From NCBI RefSeq assembly GCF_018138715.1, contig NZ_JAGSHX010000006.1:6758001-6822000 (forward strand): a stretch of 64,000 nucleotides of DNA. The letters run 5' to 3'. The position numbers and the translations under genes are program-made. Shown here one piece after another: positions 26,017-34,540 of this stretch. The first letter of the stretch is position 1. Every line of letters begins with the position of its first letter. Below the pieces are notes generated by a model. That model saw only the letters and a program-made list of their open reading frames with translations, was not told where the DNA came from and made no database searches. Source of the DNA: Streptomyces asiaticus. Lineage in GTDB: Bacteria; Actinomycetota; Actinomycetes; Streptomycetales; Streptomycetaceae.

Positions 26017-26783
26017 CCCTGGCGGTCCGAGTCATCCCCTGCCTGGACGTGGACAACGGCCGGGTCGTCAAGGGCGTCAACTTCCAGAATCTGCGCGACG
26101 CGGGCGACCCGGTCGAGATGGCCAAGATCTACGGCGAGGAGGGCGCGGACGAGCTCACCTTCCTCGACATCACCGCCTCCTCGGGCGACCGCGAGACCAC
26201 GTACGACGTGGTCCGCCGCACCGCCGAGCAGGTCTTCATCCCGCTCACGGTCGGCGGCGGCGTCCGCACCCCGGAGGACGTCGACAAGCTGCTGCGCGCC
26301 GGGGCGGACAAGGTCGGCGTCAACACCGCCGCCATCGCCCGCCCCGAGCTGATCCGCGAGATCGCCGAGCGCTTCGGCAGCCAGGTGCTGGTCCTCTCGG
26401 TCGACGCCCGCCGCTGCCTCGAGGGGACGGTGACCCCCTCCGGCTACGAGGTCACCACCCACGGCGGCCGCCGCGGCACCGGTATCGACGCCGTCGAATG
26501 GGCCCACCGCGCGGCGGAGCTGGGCGCGGGGGAGATCCTGCTGAACTCCATGGACGCGGACGGCACCAAGGACGGCTACGACACGGCCATGATCGAGGCC
26601 GTCCGCAAGCACGTGACCGTCCCGGTGATCGCCAGCGGCGGCGCCGGCAAGGCGGCCGACTTCGCGCCGGCGATCGCCGCGGGGGCCGACGCGGTGCTCG
26701 CGGCCTCCGTCTTCCACTTCGGCGATCTGCGGATCGGCCAGGTGAAGGACGCGCTGCGGGACGCGGGGCACCCGGTCCGCTGA
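26013..26783 (+). CDS. hisF: imidazole glycerol phosphate synthase, cyclase subunit
   Basis: A 256-aa (beta/alpha)8 barrel that joins PRFAR with ammonia from HisH to make imidazole glycerol phosphate and AICAR. Catalytic Asp residues lie in [18 protein letters not shown] and [15 protein letters not shown]. Phosphate loops are [11 protein letters not shown] and [11 protein letters not shown]. It is the last gene of the operon, starting with a 4-nt overlap on ridA and followed 16 nt later by a perfect 14-bp hairpin. hisG, hisE and the Hol-P phosphatase are not in the window. Confidence 0.97.
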   Translation: MTLAVRVIPCLDVDNGRVVKGVNFQNLRDAGDPVEMAKIYGEEGADELTFLDITASSGDRETTYDVVRRTAEQVFIPLTVGGGVRTPEDVDKLLRAGADKVGVNTAAIARPELIREIAERFGSQVLVLSVDARRCLEGTVTPSGYEVTTHGGRRGTGIDAVEWAHRAAELGAGEILLNSMDADGTKDGYDTAMIEAVRKHVTVPVIASGGAGKAADFAPAIAAGADAVLAASVFHFGDLRIGQVKDALRDAGHPVR

Positions 26784-26799
26784 GGGACGCTCGTACGAT

Positions 26800-26831
26800 G
26801 GCGGGGGACCACCGGACGGTGGTCCCCCGCC
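26800..26831. terminator. perfect hairpin ending the his operon
   Basis: A 14-bp perfect stem (26800-26813 and 26818-26831) with a GGAC loop lies between hisF and the convergent CU044_5270 gene. It can terminate transcription from both sides. Confidence 0.85.
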
Positions 26832-26842
26832 GCCGTGACGTC

Positions 26843-27913
26843 TCAGCCGGCCGGCCGCTCGCGGTAGTGGTCGACGATCCCGCGCTTCAGGTACGCCGTC
26901 TTCTCCATGACGTCGCCCTTCTTGCCCGCCCCGACATCCCTCGTCAGGTAGCTGCGCTCACCGAGCAGGGTCAGGCTGTCCCGGTCGAAGACCCACTCGG
27001 TGGCCTCCCCCGACCTCTTGTCGACACGGGCGATGCCGACCCCGTGGCGGCCCGCCGCGTCCACCGCGTCCTCCTCCCGCGTCACCCCGGGAATCTTCGC
27101 GGCGGCCTTGTAGAGAGCGGCGGCGTTCTCCGGCGGCATCACCGTCTCACCCAGGAAGGAGCCGATCCGGTTGAAGACGGCCTGGGCCTTCTCCACGTCC
27201 TCGTCCGGTTCGGCCATTCGGTACAACTCCTCGAGCAGGGCGTCCGGGTCGGTCGGCAGGGACGCCAGCCACTGGTACGTGGGGCGGTAGGCGCCCGCCG
27301 GGGACCCGCCCAACTCGGCCATCCGGCCCCACTCCCCGTTTTCCTTGATCTCGCCGGTCTTGGTGATCCGCTTCACCTGTTGCGACATCCAGACCTCGCG
27401 TTCATGCCGCGGCTCCAGTTTCGAGGAGCCGTCCTCCTTCATCTCGGCTCCCGCCGTGAGGCTCTTGACGTAGACGAACTGGTCCTGTCGCACCGGCTTG
27501 ACGTCCGACTTCGCCGCGGTCCCGGCGAGCCGGTCGAGCAGGACGGTGGCGGTCTCGCGCGGCTGGGCGGTGGTGTCGCCGGACGTCCCGCCCCCGGTGA
27601 AGGTGACGGCCAGCGCCCCGGCCAGCGCCAGGGCCGCGGCGGGCATCAGCAGCGCCGGGCGCGGCAGCCGCCGCAGGACCGTCCGGGCAGGCGCGGGGGT
27701 GCGGTTCTGGTCGTCATCGATGTGCTGCATCAATCGGTCCTTGTGATGGAGGTACGGAGCGGAGGGCACGTCCCGTTCGGCCGGGACGGGAGGAAGCAGC
27801 CGGGCGAGCTCCTCGCGCGCGGTGTCCTCGTACGCCTCGCACGTGGTGTCCTCGTACGCGGCGTCCTCGCGCTCGCGCTCGGGCCGGGCGGGCCCGGAGC
27901 CGACGGCGTTCAT
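26843..27913 (-). CDS. CU044_5270 family protein
   Basis: A 356-aa protein with an acidic, Glu/Asp-rich cytoplasmic N-terminus (residues 1-80), one transmembrane helix near residues 88-106 (LLMPAAALALAGALAVTF) and a large extracytoplasmic domain. This layout and the C-terminal segments DAVDAAGRHGVGIARVD and TEWVFDRDSLTLLGERS match the CU044_5270 family, commonly found downstream of ECF-type sigma factors. It overlaps the sigma gene by 4 nt (ATGA), so the two are coupled. A role as membrane-bound modulator of the sigma factor is plausible; no zinc-binding anti-sigma motif is seen. Confidence 0.85.
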   Translation of the reverse strand: MNAVGSGPARPEREREDAAYEDTTCEAYEDTAREELARLLPPVPAERDVPSAPYLHHKDRLMQHIDDDQNRTPAPARTVLRRLPRPALLMPAAALALAGALAVTFTGGGTSGDTTAQPRETATVLLDRLAGTAAKSDVKPVRQDQFVYVKSLTAGAEMKEDGSSKLEPRHEREVWMSQQVKRITKTGEIKENGEWGRMAELGGSPAGAYRPTYQWLASLPTDPDALLEELYRMAEPDEDVEKAQAVFNRIGSFLGETVMPPENAAALYKAAAKIPGVTREEDAVDAAGRHGVGIARVDKRSGEATEWVFDRDSLTLLGERSYLTRDVGAGKKGDVMEKTAYLKRGIVDHYRERPAG

Positions 27914-28551
27914 CGGGGGTCCTCCTGAAACTCCTGAAAGGGCAGGGCCGCGAACGCGGCCTCACGCTGTACCTCTCCGCGGCGGTGCGGCGGTTCCTTC
28001 TTTTCTTCCGCGAGCCGCTGGTCGGCGAGGGTGCGCAGCCGGGCGCGGGCCCGGGACAGCCGCGAGCGCACCGTTCCCACCGGGATGCCCATGGCCTCGG
28101 CCGCCTGTGCGTAGTCCAGGCCGGACCAGACGCACAGCGCCAGCACCTCCTGCTCCCCGCGCCGCAGCCGGCCGAACACCGTGCGCACGGCGGCGAGCCG
28201 ACGGGCGTCGTCGATCCGGCCCGCCGCCTCGTCCGCGAAGTCCGCCATCGGGGCGGGCGGCGGGCGGCGGGCCAGGAAGGCCAGGCGGCGGCCGATGCCG
28301 CGGTTGGCGTTGCGCGCCTTGTTCGTCGCCACGCCCAGCAGCCACGGTTTCAGCGTGCCGTCGCCCGGCTCCAGTTGCTCCCGGGTGCGCCAGGCGTCGA
28401 GGAACGTATCGCCCATCACCTCCTCGGCCACCGACCAGTCGCCGGTCAGCCGGAAGGCATGGTTGTAGACCATGCGCGCGTAACTCTCGTAGAGCTCCGC
28501 GAACGCCTCACGGTCACCCGCCCGGATCCGCGCCCGCAGACCATCACTCAT
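27910..28551 (-). CDS. ECF-type RNA polymerase sigma factor
   Basis: A 213-aa extracytoplasmic-function sigma factor. Region 2 spans about residues 10-75 (AFAELYESYARMVYNHAFRLTGDWSVAEEVMGDTFLDAW). Region 4 spans about residues 120-175, with the helix-turn-helix SGLDYAQAAEAMGIPVGTVRSRLSRAR. The start is ATG 28551, about 9 nt after GAGGT; a GTG at 28560 directly abuts that site and is less likely. It is co-transcribed with the CU044_5270 gene. Target promoters are unknown. No long C-terminal regulatory extension is present. Confidence 0.93.
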   Translation of the reverse strand: MSDGLRARIRAGDREAFAELYESYARMVYNHAFRLTGDWSVAEEVMGDTFLDAWRTREQLEPGDGTLKPWLLGVATNKARNANRGIGRRLAFLARRPPPAPMADFADEAAGRIDDARRLAAVRTVFGRLRRGEQEVLALCVWSGLDYAQAAEAMGIPVGTVRSRLSRARARLRTLADQRLAEEKKEPPHRRGEVQREAAFAALPFQEFQEDPR

Positions 28552-28657
28552 CTCGTTCACACCTCACACCCGTGCCTCTCCGCACGGCGGAGGTGGTTCC
28601 CGTGACCTGTGCCACATATGGGGCGCGGGCGCTTACGGGGTGTCCGGCTGCGCCCGG

Positions 28658-29023
28658 CTACTCGGCCGGGACCGACGCCGCCTCGATCACCTCGTCCAGG
28701 ACATCACGGGAGCGGAGCAGGTCCGCGATCATGCGGTCGATGCGCTCCCGCTCCACCGTCAGATCGGAGACCAGCTTCCCGTTGGCCCTCCGCGACGGGC
28801 CGCCGTCCGAGTCCCGCATGCAGGGGAGCAGTTGGGCGATCTTCTCGCTGCACAGCCTCGCGGCGTACAGCTCCTGGATGCGGATGACGCGGTCCACCGC
28901 GCCCTCCCCGTACTCGCGATGGCCGCCCGGGGTGCGCTCGGCCGTCATCAGGCCCTGCTGCTCGTAGTAGCGCAGCGAGCGCTCGCTGACGCCGGTGCGC
29001 CGCGCCAGTTCGCCGATCCGCAT
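28658..29023 (-). CDS. MerR family transcriptional regulator
   Basis: A 121-aa regulator with an N-terminal winged helix (MRIGELARRTGVSERSLRYYEQQGL), the HREYGEGAVDRVIRIQEL wing and a dimerisation coiled coil (residues 75-112). The only Cys residues are in ARLCSEKI and LLPCMRD, too few and not placed as in known metal sensors, so the ligand is open. It is divergent from the ene-reductase gene 29140-30240 and likely controls it, since that promoter has the long spacer typical of MerR targets. Confidence 0.92.
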   Translation of the reverse strand: MRIGELARRTGVSERSLRYYEQQGLMTAERTPGGHREYGEGAVDRVIRIQELYAARLCSEKIAQLLPCMRDSDGGPSRRANGKLVSDLTVERERIDRMIADLLRSRDVLDEVIEAASVPAE

Positions 29024-29041
29024 TCCTCACCTCGTCTGCCG

Positions 29042-29111
29042 GTCCGGGCTGAATCCGAGTCCGGGCTGAATCCGAGTCCGGGCTTGAATCCGAGTCCGAG
29101 CTTGAATCTGA
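29042..29111. repeat. four 17-18-bp direct repeats in MerR / ene-reductase gap
   Basis: GTCCGGGCTGAATCCGA is repeated at 29042-29058, 29059-29075, 29076-29093 and 29094-29111, the last two with an added T and some divergence. The fourth unit supplies the TTGAAT -35-like hexamer of the ene-reductase promoter. The array may be an iterated binding site. Confidence 0.7.
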
Positions 29112-29133
29112 CATCAATGGCAAGTTCTACCGT
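29102..29133 (+). promoter_or_regulatory. candidate MerR-type promoter
   Basis: TTGAAT (29102-29107) and TACCGT (29128-29133) are 20 bp apart; over-long 19-20-bp spacers are characteristic of MerR-activated promoters. The ATG of the ene-reductase is 6 nt after the -10 hexamer, predicting a leaderless mRNA. Confidence 0.5.
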
Positions 29134-29139
29134 ACCCGC

Positions 29140-30240
29140 ATGACGCACACACCCGAGATACCCAGCCTCTTCGAACCCGCCCGACTCGGCCCCCTCGACC
29201 TCCCCAACCGCCTGGTCATGGCGCCGATGACGCGCAACCGCGCGGCCGCCGACGGCGTGCCCCTGCCGATCATGGCCACCTACTACGCCCAGCGCGCCAC
29301 CGCCGGGCTGATCGTCGCCGAGGCCGCCACGCCCAACGCGGTGGGGCAGACCTACCCCGACATCGCCGCGATCCACAACGCGGCGCAGGTGGCCGGGTGG
29401 CGGCGGGTGACCGACGCGGTGCACGCGGCGGGCGGCCGGATGTTCCTCCAGCTCCAGCACGGTGGCCGGGTCGGCCACCCGGACACCAGCGGGCTGCCGC
29501 CGGTGGCGCCCTCGCCGGTGCCGCTCCCGGAGACGATCTTCACCCCGAACGGCCATCAGGAGGCCGTCGTACCGCGCGAGATGACGCTCGAGGAGATCCG
29601 TTCCACCATCGCCGACTTCGCCGCCGCCGCGCGCAACGCCCGGGGCGCGGGCTTCGCCGGAGTGGAGGTGCACGCCGCCAACGGCTATCTCCTCCACCAG
29701 TTCCTGGCCCAGGGCACCAACCGCCGCACGGACGCCTACGGCGGCTCGGTGGCCGGGCGCGTCCGGTTCGTGGCCGAGGTGGTCCACGCCGTCGCCGACG
29801 CGATCGGCCCTGAGCGGGTGGGCCTGCGCGTCTCGCCCGGATCGACCGTCAACGGCATCGAGGAGGGCGACACCGAGGCCCTCTACCCCGCGCTCATCAA
29901 GGAGCTCGCGGACACCGGTCTGGCCTATCTGCACATCGTCCGCGCGCAGCCGGACCAGCCCCTCTTCCGGGAGCTCCGCGCCTCCTGGCCGGCCACGCTG
30001 ATCGCCAACCCGTCACTGCCCGGCGACGGCGTCCCCGCCGACGGCGGCATGCGCCAGGCCGGGGCGCTGCTGGCCGAAGGCGCCGACCTGATCGCCCTCG
30101 GCCGCACCTTCCTGGCCAACCCCGACCTGGTGACCCGCCTGCGCACCGGCGCCCCGCTCAACCCCATCCGGGACGCCTACCTGATGTACGTGGGCGGCGA
30201 GACCGGCTACACGGACTACCCCACCCTGACGGCGGACTGA
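29140..30240 (+). CDS. alkene reductase, Old Yellow Enzyme family
   Basis: A 366-aa FMN-dependent NAD(P)H ene-reductase that reduces activated C=C bonds. The barrel begins LFEPARLGPLDLPNRLVMAPMTRNRA. Other markers are LQLQHGGRVGHPD, the substrate-binding HAANGYLLHQFLAQGTNRRTD (His and Asn pair), and phosphate binding in the ALGRTFLANPDLV region. This composition fits NemA/XenB-type OYEs. It is probably activated by the divergent MerR protein in response to an electrophile; the inducer is unknown. Its stop is only 2 nt from the convergent OsmC stop. Confidence 0.94.
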   Translation: MTHTPEIPSLFEPARLGPLDLPNRLVMAPMTRNRAAADGVPLPIMATYYAQRATAGLIVAEAATPNAVGQTYPDIAAIHNAAQVAGWRRVTDAVHAAGGRMFLQLQHGGRVGHPDTSGLPPVAPSPVPLPETIFTPNGHQEAVVPREMTLEEIRSTIADFAAAARNARGAGFAGVEVHAANGYLLHQFLAQGTNRRTDAYGGSVAGRVRFVAEVVHAVADAIGPERVGLRVSPGSTVNGIEEGDTEALYPALIKELADTGLAYLHIVRAQPDQPLFRELRASWPATLIANPSLPGDGVPADGGMRQAGALLAEGADLIALGRTFLANPDLVTRLRTGAPLNPIRDAYLMYVGGETGYTDYPTLTAD

Positions 30241-30242
30241 GC

Positions 30243-30713
30243 TCAGCCGACCCGGACGGCCGGCTGGTGGCGGACGGGGAAGTTGACCGAGTTGGCGATG
30301 AAGCACGTCTGATGGGCGTCGTGATGCGCCGAACGCGCCCGCTCCAGCATCGTCTCGTCCGCGACGGTGACCACCGGATTGAGCACCACCTCGGTGAAGC
30401 GCCCGCTGTGCCCGGCCGTCTCCTCCATGACCCCGGCGGCGACGTCCTCGTACGCCGTGACCGTCACCCCGTCCCGGGCGCATACGGAGAGGTAGGTCAG
30501 CATGTGGCACTGCGAGAGCGAGGCCAGCAGGAACTCCTCCGGATTCCAGCACTCCGGATCCCCCAGGAACGCCGGATCGGCACTGCCCCGCAGGGTCGGC
30601 TTCCCCTCGCCGAAGATGTCGTGCGACCGCCCGTAGTCCCGGTAACCAGTCGTCCCCGAACCGGTGTTACCGGTCCACCGGGCAGTGGCGCGGTAGGTGT
30701 GCTGTCGGCCCAT
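30243..30713 (-). CDS. OsmC family peroxiredoxin-like protein
   Basis: A 156-aa OsmC/Ohr-superfamily protein. These proteins reduce organic hydroperoxides with two reactive Cys. Both are present, in SLSQCHMLTYLSVC (first) and AHQTCFIANSVNFPV (second). The YrhA/YhfA-like OsmC pattern WNPEEFLLASLSQCHM is clear. Start is ATG 30713, giving MGRQHTYRATARWTG; frame continues upstream through the SDR promoter region without family similarity. It is convergent to the ene-reductase; both fit an oxidative or electrophile-stress theme. Confidence 0.92.
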   Translation of the reverse strand: MGRQHTYRATARWTGNTGSGTTGYRDYGRSHDIFGEGKPTLRGSADPAFLGDPECWNPEEFLLASLSQCHMLTYLSVCARDGVTVTAYEDVAAGVMEETAGHSGRFTEVVLNPVVTVADETMLERARSAHHDAHQTCFIANSVNFPVRHQPAVRVG

Positions 30714-30888
30714 TGTCGGTGCGCTCCCCTTCGTGTCCCCGTGTGGCGGAACTGGCTGCCCGCCCATCGTGCCGTGCTGACTGGGAGTGTCGCACCCAGG
30801 AGGAGCGCGTCCTGGTACGGGGGTCCTGACCTGCGCAGACTCGGTGGGGTCAGAACAGAGCGGCACCAGGACGGAAAGGGATACCGCC

Positions 30889-31632
30889 ATGAACGCCATG
30901 ACCGGGACCGGCAAGGTCGTGCTCATCACCGGGGCCAGCAGCGGGATCGGGGAGGCGACGGCGCGTCGGCTCGCCGCCGACGGGCACCGGGTCTTTCTGG
31001 GGGCGCGCCGGACCGAGCGGCTGGGGGAGCTGGCCGGGAAGATCACCGCGGACGGTGGCACCGCCGCGTACCAGAGGCTCGATGTCACCTCGGCCGACGA
31101 CATGCGGGCCTTCGTGGCGGCCGCCCGGGAGCGGTTCGGGCGGGTGGATGTGATGGTCAACAACGCCGGGGTGATGCCTCTGTCGCCGCTCGAGGCGCTG
31201 AAGGTCGACGAGTGGGACCGGATGCTCGATGTGAACGTGCGCGGTGTGCTGTACGGCATCGCCGCGGCCCTGCCGGTGATGCGGGAACAGGGCGGCGGGC
31301 ATGTCGTGAACATCGCCTCGGTCGGCGCGTACGAGGTGTCGCCCACCGCCGCGGTGTACTGCGCCACCAAGTTCGCCGTACGCGCCATTTCGGAGGGGCT
31401 GCGCCAGGAGTCGGCCGGTGACATCCGGGTCAGCCTGGTCTCCCCGGGCGTGACCGAGTCCGAACTCGCCGACTCCATCTCCGACGAGAGCGCCCGCGAG
31501 GCCATGAAGACCTACCGCTCGGTGGCCATCCCCGCCTCCGCGATCGCCGACGCCATCGCGTACGCCGTCGGACAGCCGCCCGAGGTCGACGTCAACGAGA
31601 TCGTGGTGCGCCCGGCCGCGAGCGCCCAGTAG
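30889..31632 (+). CDS. SDR family oxidoreductase
   Basis: A 247-aa classical short-chain dehydrogenase. The NADP-binding loop is TGASSGIG, with Arg residues after beta-2 (GARRTERL) favouring NADP; NNAGVM marks the structural Asn region. The catalytic Ser is in NIASVGAYEV and YxxxK in VYCATKFAV. Length is normal. Start ATG 30889 has GGAAAGGG upstream; ATG 30898 is a weaker alternative. Substrate is unknown. Confidence 0.93.
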   Translation: MNAMTGTGKVVLITGASSGIGEATARRLAADGHRVFLGARRTERLGELAGKITADGGTAAYQRLDVTSADDMRAFVAAARERFGRVDVMVNNAGVMPLSPLEALKVDEWDRMLDVNVRGVLYGIAAALPVMREQGGGHVVNIASVGAYEVSPTAAVYCATKFAVRAISEGLRQESAGDIRVSLVSPGVTESELADSISDESAREAMKTYRSVAIPASAIADAIAYAVGQPPEVDVNEIVVRPAASAQ

Positions 31633-31722
31633 GGGCGGGCGGTCCGGGAGGGGCGGGCCGTTTCGGGTGGGGCGGGCGGAAAACCGGTAGGGCGATCGGT
31701 GGCGGCGGCTCACACTGAGGGC

Positions 31723-32586
31723 ATGGGCGGAGCCACGTCGAGTCAGCTGCTGGGGTTCCCGCCGGACGCGCGGGTGCTCATCGTCAACTGCGACGACCTC
31801 GGCATGCACGAGTCGGTCAATGTCGCCGTCATCGACGCGATCGAGGAGGGGATCGCGAGCTCGTGCAGTCTGATGGTGCCGTGCCCGGGGGCGTCGCAGG
31901 CTCTGCGGATGCTGCGCGCGCGGCCGGGCATCCCGTTCGGCATCCACCTCACGCTCGTCCGCGACGCGGACCACGTCCGATGGGGACCGCTGAGCGCGAG
32001 GGGGACGGTGGCGTCGCTGCTGGACGAGCGGGGCGAGCTCTTCACCGCCGGCCGGCGGGAGGAACTGCTCGCGCGGGCGCGCCCCGAGGAGGTCGAGCGG
32101 GAGTTCCGGGCCCAGATCGAGGCCGTGGCCGACGCGGGACTGACGCCGACTCATCTGGACTGGCACTGTCTGGCCGACGGCGGCCACGAGGACGTCTTCG
32201 AGGTGACCGTGGCGCTGGCGGGGGAGTACGGACTGGCGGTGCGGGTCTGGCTCGACGGCGGCCGCCGGACGGCGCGCGGGCGCGGGCTGCCGGTCACCGA
32301 CCATGACTTCCTGGACAGCTTCGCCCTCGACACCGACGGTAAGGCGGCCCGCTACGCCGAGCTGCTGCGCGCTCTTCCGCCCGGGCTCAGCGAGTGGGCG
32401 GTCCACCCCGGGCTGGACGACGCCCGGTCGCGGGCCGCCGAGCCCGGCGGCGGATGGCGGGTGCGCCACGGCGACCACGCGTTCCTGACGTCGGCGCGGG
32501 CCCGCGAACTGCTGGCGGAGGAGGGCATCGTGGTGATCGACTACCGGCCGCTCCAGCGGATCTGGTCCGGGGGACGGGCTACGTGA
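31723..32586 (+). CDS. ChbG/HpnK (YdjC) family carbohydrate deacetylase
   Basis: A 287-aa metal-dependent deacetylase of the ChbG/HpnK/YdjC family, which removes N-acetyl groups from sugars such as chito-oligosaccharides. Metal-binding residues are seen in LIVNCDDLGMHESVN (Asp-Asp), HLDWHCL and SEWAVHPG. GIHLTLVRDADHVRWGPL is also typical. I choose ATG 31723, 6 nt after CACACT (leaderless pattern); GTG 31699 would add eight residues. It lies 305 nt upstream of a GH114 gene on the same strand, suggesting cooperation on an amino-sugar polymer. Confidence 0.87.
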   Translation: MGGATSSQLLGFPPDARVLIVNCDDLGMHESVNVAVIDAIEEGIASSCSLMVPCPGASQALRMLRARPGIPFGIHLTLVRDADHVRWGPLSARGTVASLLDERGELFTAGRREELLARARPEEVEREFRAQIEAVADAGLTPTHLDWHCLADGGHEDVFEVTVALAGEYGLAVRVWLDGGRRTARGRGLPVTDHDFLDSFALDTDGKAARYAELLRALPPGLSEWAVHPGLDDARSRAAEPGGGWRVRHGDHAFLTSARARELLAEEGIVVIDYRPLQRIWSGGRAT

Positions 32587-32726
32587 CGCCATCTGGTCCG
32601 GTGGGCGGCCGATGTGACGCCATCCGGTCTGAGGGGGGACGGCCGCCTTGATGCCGCCCGGTCCGGGGGACGGCCGCCTTGATGCCGTCCGATCCAGTGG
32701 GACGGCCGACTTGACGCCGTTGCCGG
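32584..32726 (+). repeat. 31-34-bp tandem repeat between deacetylase and GH114 genes
   Basis: Four units starting TGA(C/T)GCC and ending GACGGCCGCCT lie at 32584-32614, 32615-32648, 32649-32679 and 32680-32711, with a partial fifth from 32712. The first overlaps the deacetylase stop codon. The rest of the 305-nt gap to the GH114 gene shows no other feature apart from GGAG at 32883-32886. Confidence 0.7.
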
Positions 32727-32891
32727 GGCCCGCTTTGATCGCAGCAGCCGCACGGTGTACCTGCCCCGTGCCGCGCAAGAGGTGCGCCCAGCCGGTAGGG
32801 GACCCGGTGCCGGTCCCGAGCCCGGACACAGTCGCCAGGACGGCGGATGCCATCCGAGGCGGGGACGCTACCCGCGAGTGTTGGAGCTTTC

Positions 32892-33719
32892 ATGCCAGCC
32901 AGCCATGCCGCACGCCTTCGTCGCCGCTGGGCCCTCGCGTCGGTCGTGACGGCCGCCGCCGCGGCCGCCGTCGTGACCGTGTCCATGTCCTCGGGAGCCA
33001 GCGCGTCCGAAGTGGCGCTGCCGCCCGTCCACGGTGGCTTCGACTACCAGATCGGCGGGGCGTACACCCCGCCGAAGGGTGTCGACATCGTCAGCCGCGA
33101 CCGCGGGGACTCCCCGGCGAAGGGGCTGTACAACATCTGCTACGTCAACGCCTTCCAGGTCCAGCCGGGCGAGCGCGACCAGTGGCCGGACAACCTGCTG
33201 CTGCGCGACCGCAACGGCGATCTCGTCATCGACACCAAGTGGAAGGAACCGCTGCTCGACCTCCGTACCGCCGAGAAGCGCAAGCGGGTGGCGGACAAGG
33301 TCGACGGCTGGATCGACGGCTGCGCCAACAAGGGCTTCGACGCCGTCGAGCCCGACAACTACGACAGCTACGAACGCTCCAAGAAGCTGCTGACCACCGC
33401 TCACGCCAAGGCGTTCATGGCCCTGCTGTCGGAGCACGCGCACGCCCAGGGGCTGGCCATCGCGCAGAAGAACACCGCGGAGCTGCTGCCCGACCGGAAG
33501 GCGGCCGGGCTGGACTTCGCGGTGGTCGAGGAGTGCGGCGAGTACGACGAGTGCGGTGAGTTCGCGAAGGCGTACGACGACCACGTCGTGGTGGTCGAGT
33601 ACGGCGACGAGGGCTTCGCCAGGGCGTGCGACGGCTGGGGCGACCGGCTCAGCGTCGTCCGGCGGGACGAGGGCGTCTCTCCGGCGGGCGAGGACGGCTA
33701 CGTTCGCGAGACCTGTTAG
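32892..33719 (+). CDS. secreted GH114 endo-alpha-1,4-galactosaminidase-like hydrolase
   Basis: A 275-aa exported protein. The signal peptide has RLRRRW, a hydrophobic Ala/Val core (about residues 14-32) and a likely cleavage after SGASAS. The mature domain is a glycoside hydrolase family 114 barrel: FDYQIGG near its start, CYVNAFQVQPGE, the acidic motif DAVEPDNYDSY and VVEECGEYDEC, which carry the likely catalytic Asp and Glu. GH114 enzymes cleave alpha-1,4-linked polygalactosamine, as in fungal Ega3. Start ATG 32892 has GGAG 5 nt upstream. It ends before a perfect hairpin. Confidence 0.9.
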   Translation: MPASHAARLRRRWALASVVTAAAAAAVVTVSMSSGASASEVALPPVHGGFDYQIGGAYTPPKGVDIVSRDRGDSPAKGLYNICYVNAFQVQPGERDQWPDNLLLRDRNGDLVIDTKWKEPLLDLRTAEKRKRVADKVDGWIDGCANKGFDAVEPDNYDSYERSKKLLTTAHAKAFMALLSEHAHAQGLAIAQKNTAELLPDRKAAGLDFAVVEECGEYDECGEFAKAYDDHVVVVEYGDEGFARACDGWGDRLSVVRRDEGVSPAGEDGYVRETC

Positions 33720-33730
33720 GGGATTCCCCG

Positions 33731-33769
33731 GTGTCGTCCCCGTCCGCCGCGCGCGGACGGGGACGACAC
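33731..33769. terminator. 17-bp perfect hairpin between convergent genes
   Basis: Arms 33731-33747 and 33753-33769 pair perfectly around CGCGC. The hairpin lies between the GH114 stop and the TIGR03085 gene stop and probably serves both. Confidence 0.88.
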
Positions 33770-33805
33770 GCGTGCGGCGTGGGGCCAGATGCCCAGCTTG
33801 GCCTC

Positions 33806-34438
33806 TCAGATACCCAGCTTGGCCTCGTGCGCCTTGGCCACGGCCTCCTTGTCGCCCTCCAGCTCGACCCGGGCGGCATCCTGACGGCCGGTGAGGAAGA
33901 GCGCCAGCTCGCCCGGTTCACCGGTGACGGTGACGACCGGGGTGCCGCGGTGGGCCACCGCCGTACGGCCGTCCGGGCGCCGCAGCACCAGGCCGACGGG
34001 GGAGCGGCGGCCGAAGATCCGGGCGCCGCGCTCGATGCGGGACCACAGCGTGTCGGCGAAGACCGGGTCCAGCTCGCGCGGCGTCCAGTCCGGCCGGGCG
34101 CGGCGCACATCCTCGGCGTGGACGTAGAACTCGAAGCTGTTGGCCGCCTCGTCCACCTGCTTCAGCGCGAACGGCGACATCCGCGGCGGACCGGTGCGGA
34201 ACAGCTGGAGCAGCTCCTCGTACGGCCGCGCCGCGAACTCCTCCTGCACCCGGGCCAGCCGCGCGGCCAGCGGCTTGACCAGCACCCCGGCGGCCGCGTC
34301 GGGGCGGCGCTCGCGGACCACCAGATGGGCCGCCAGATCGCGGGTGCTCCAGCCCTCGCACAGCGTCGGGGCCCCGGGGCCCGCGCCGTCCAAGAGGTCG
34401 GCGAGGAGCAGGCGTTCGCGCTTCGCGTGAGTGGACAT
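33806..34438 (-). CDS. TIGR03085 family metal-binding protein
   Basis: A 210-aa protein of the DinB/maleylpyruvate-isomerase-like superfamily, actinobacterial TIGR03085 group. The helical bundle carries the conserved LCEGWSTRDLAAHLVVRERRPDA segment near the N-terminus, whose His is a metal ligand, and a second His in FEFYVHAEDVRRARP. Mycothiol-dependent or metal-dependent chemistry is suspected for this superfamily but unassigned. Oddly, the last codons (EAKLGI) are duplicated just beyond the stop codon at 33786-33802, a small tandem duplication. Confidence 0.87.
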   Translation of the reverse strand: MSTHAKRERLLLADLLDGAGPGAPTLCEGWSTRDLAAHLVVRERRPDAAAGVLVKPLAARLARVQEEFAARPYEELLQLFRTGPPRMSPFALKQVDEAANSFEFYVHAEDVRRARPDWTPRELDPVFADTLWSRIERGARIFGRRSPVGLVLRRPDGRTAVAHRGTPVVTVTGEPGELALFLTGRQDAARVELEGDKEAVAKAHEAKLGI

Positions 34439-34540
34439 GCGTCCACCCTACGACCGTGACCCGCCCACTGCCACGAGGAGCGCCGCCACGCGCCCCGACG
34501 GGGCGGCTGCGCCCGGGCCTACGGGGTGTGCGACTCCGCC

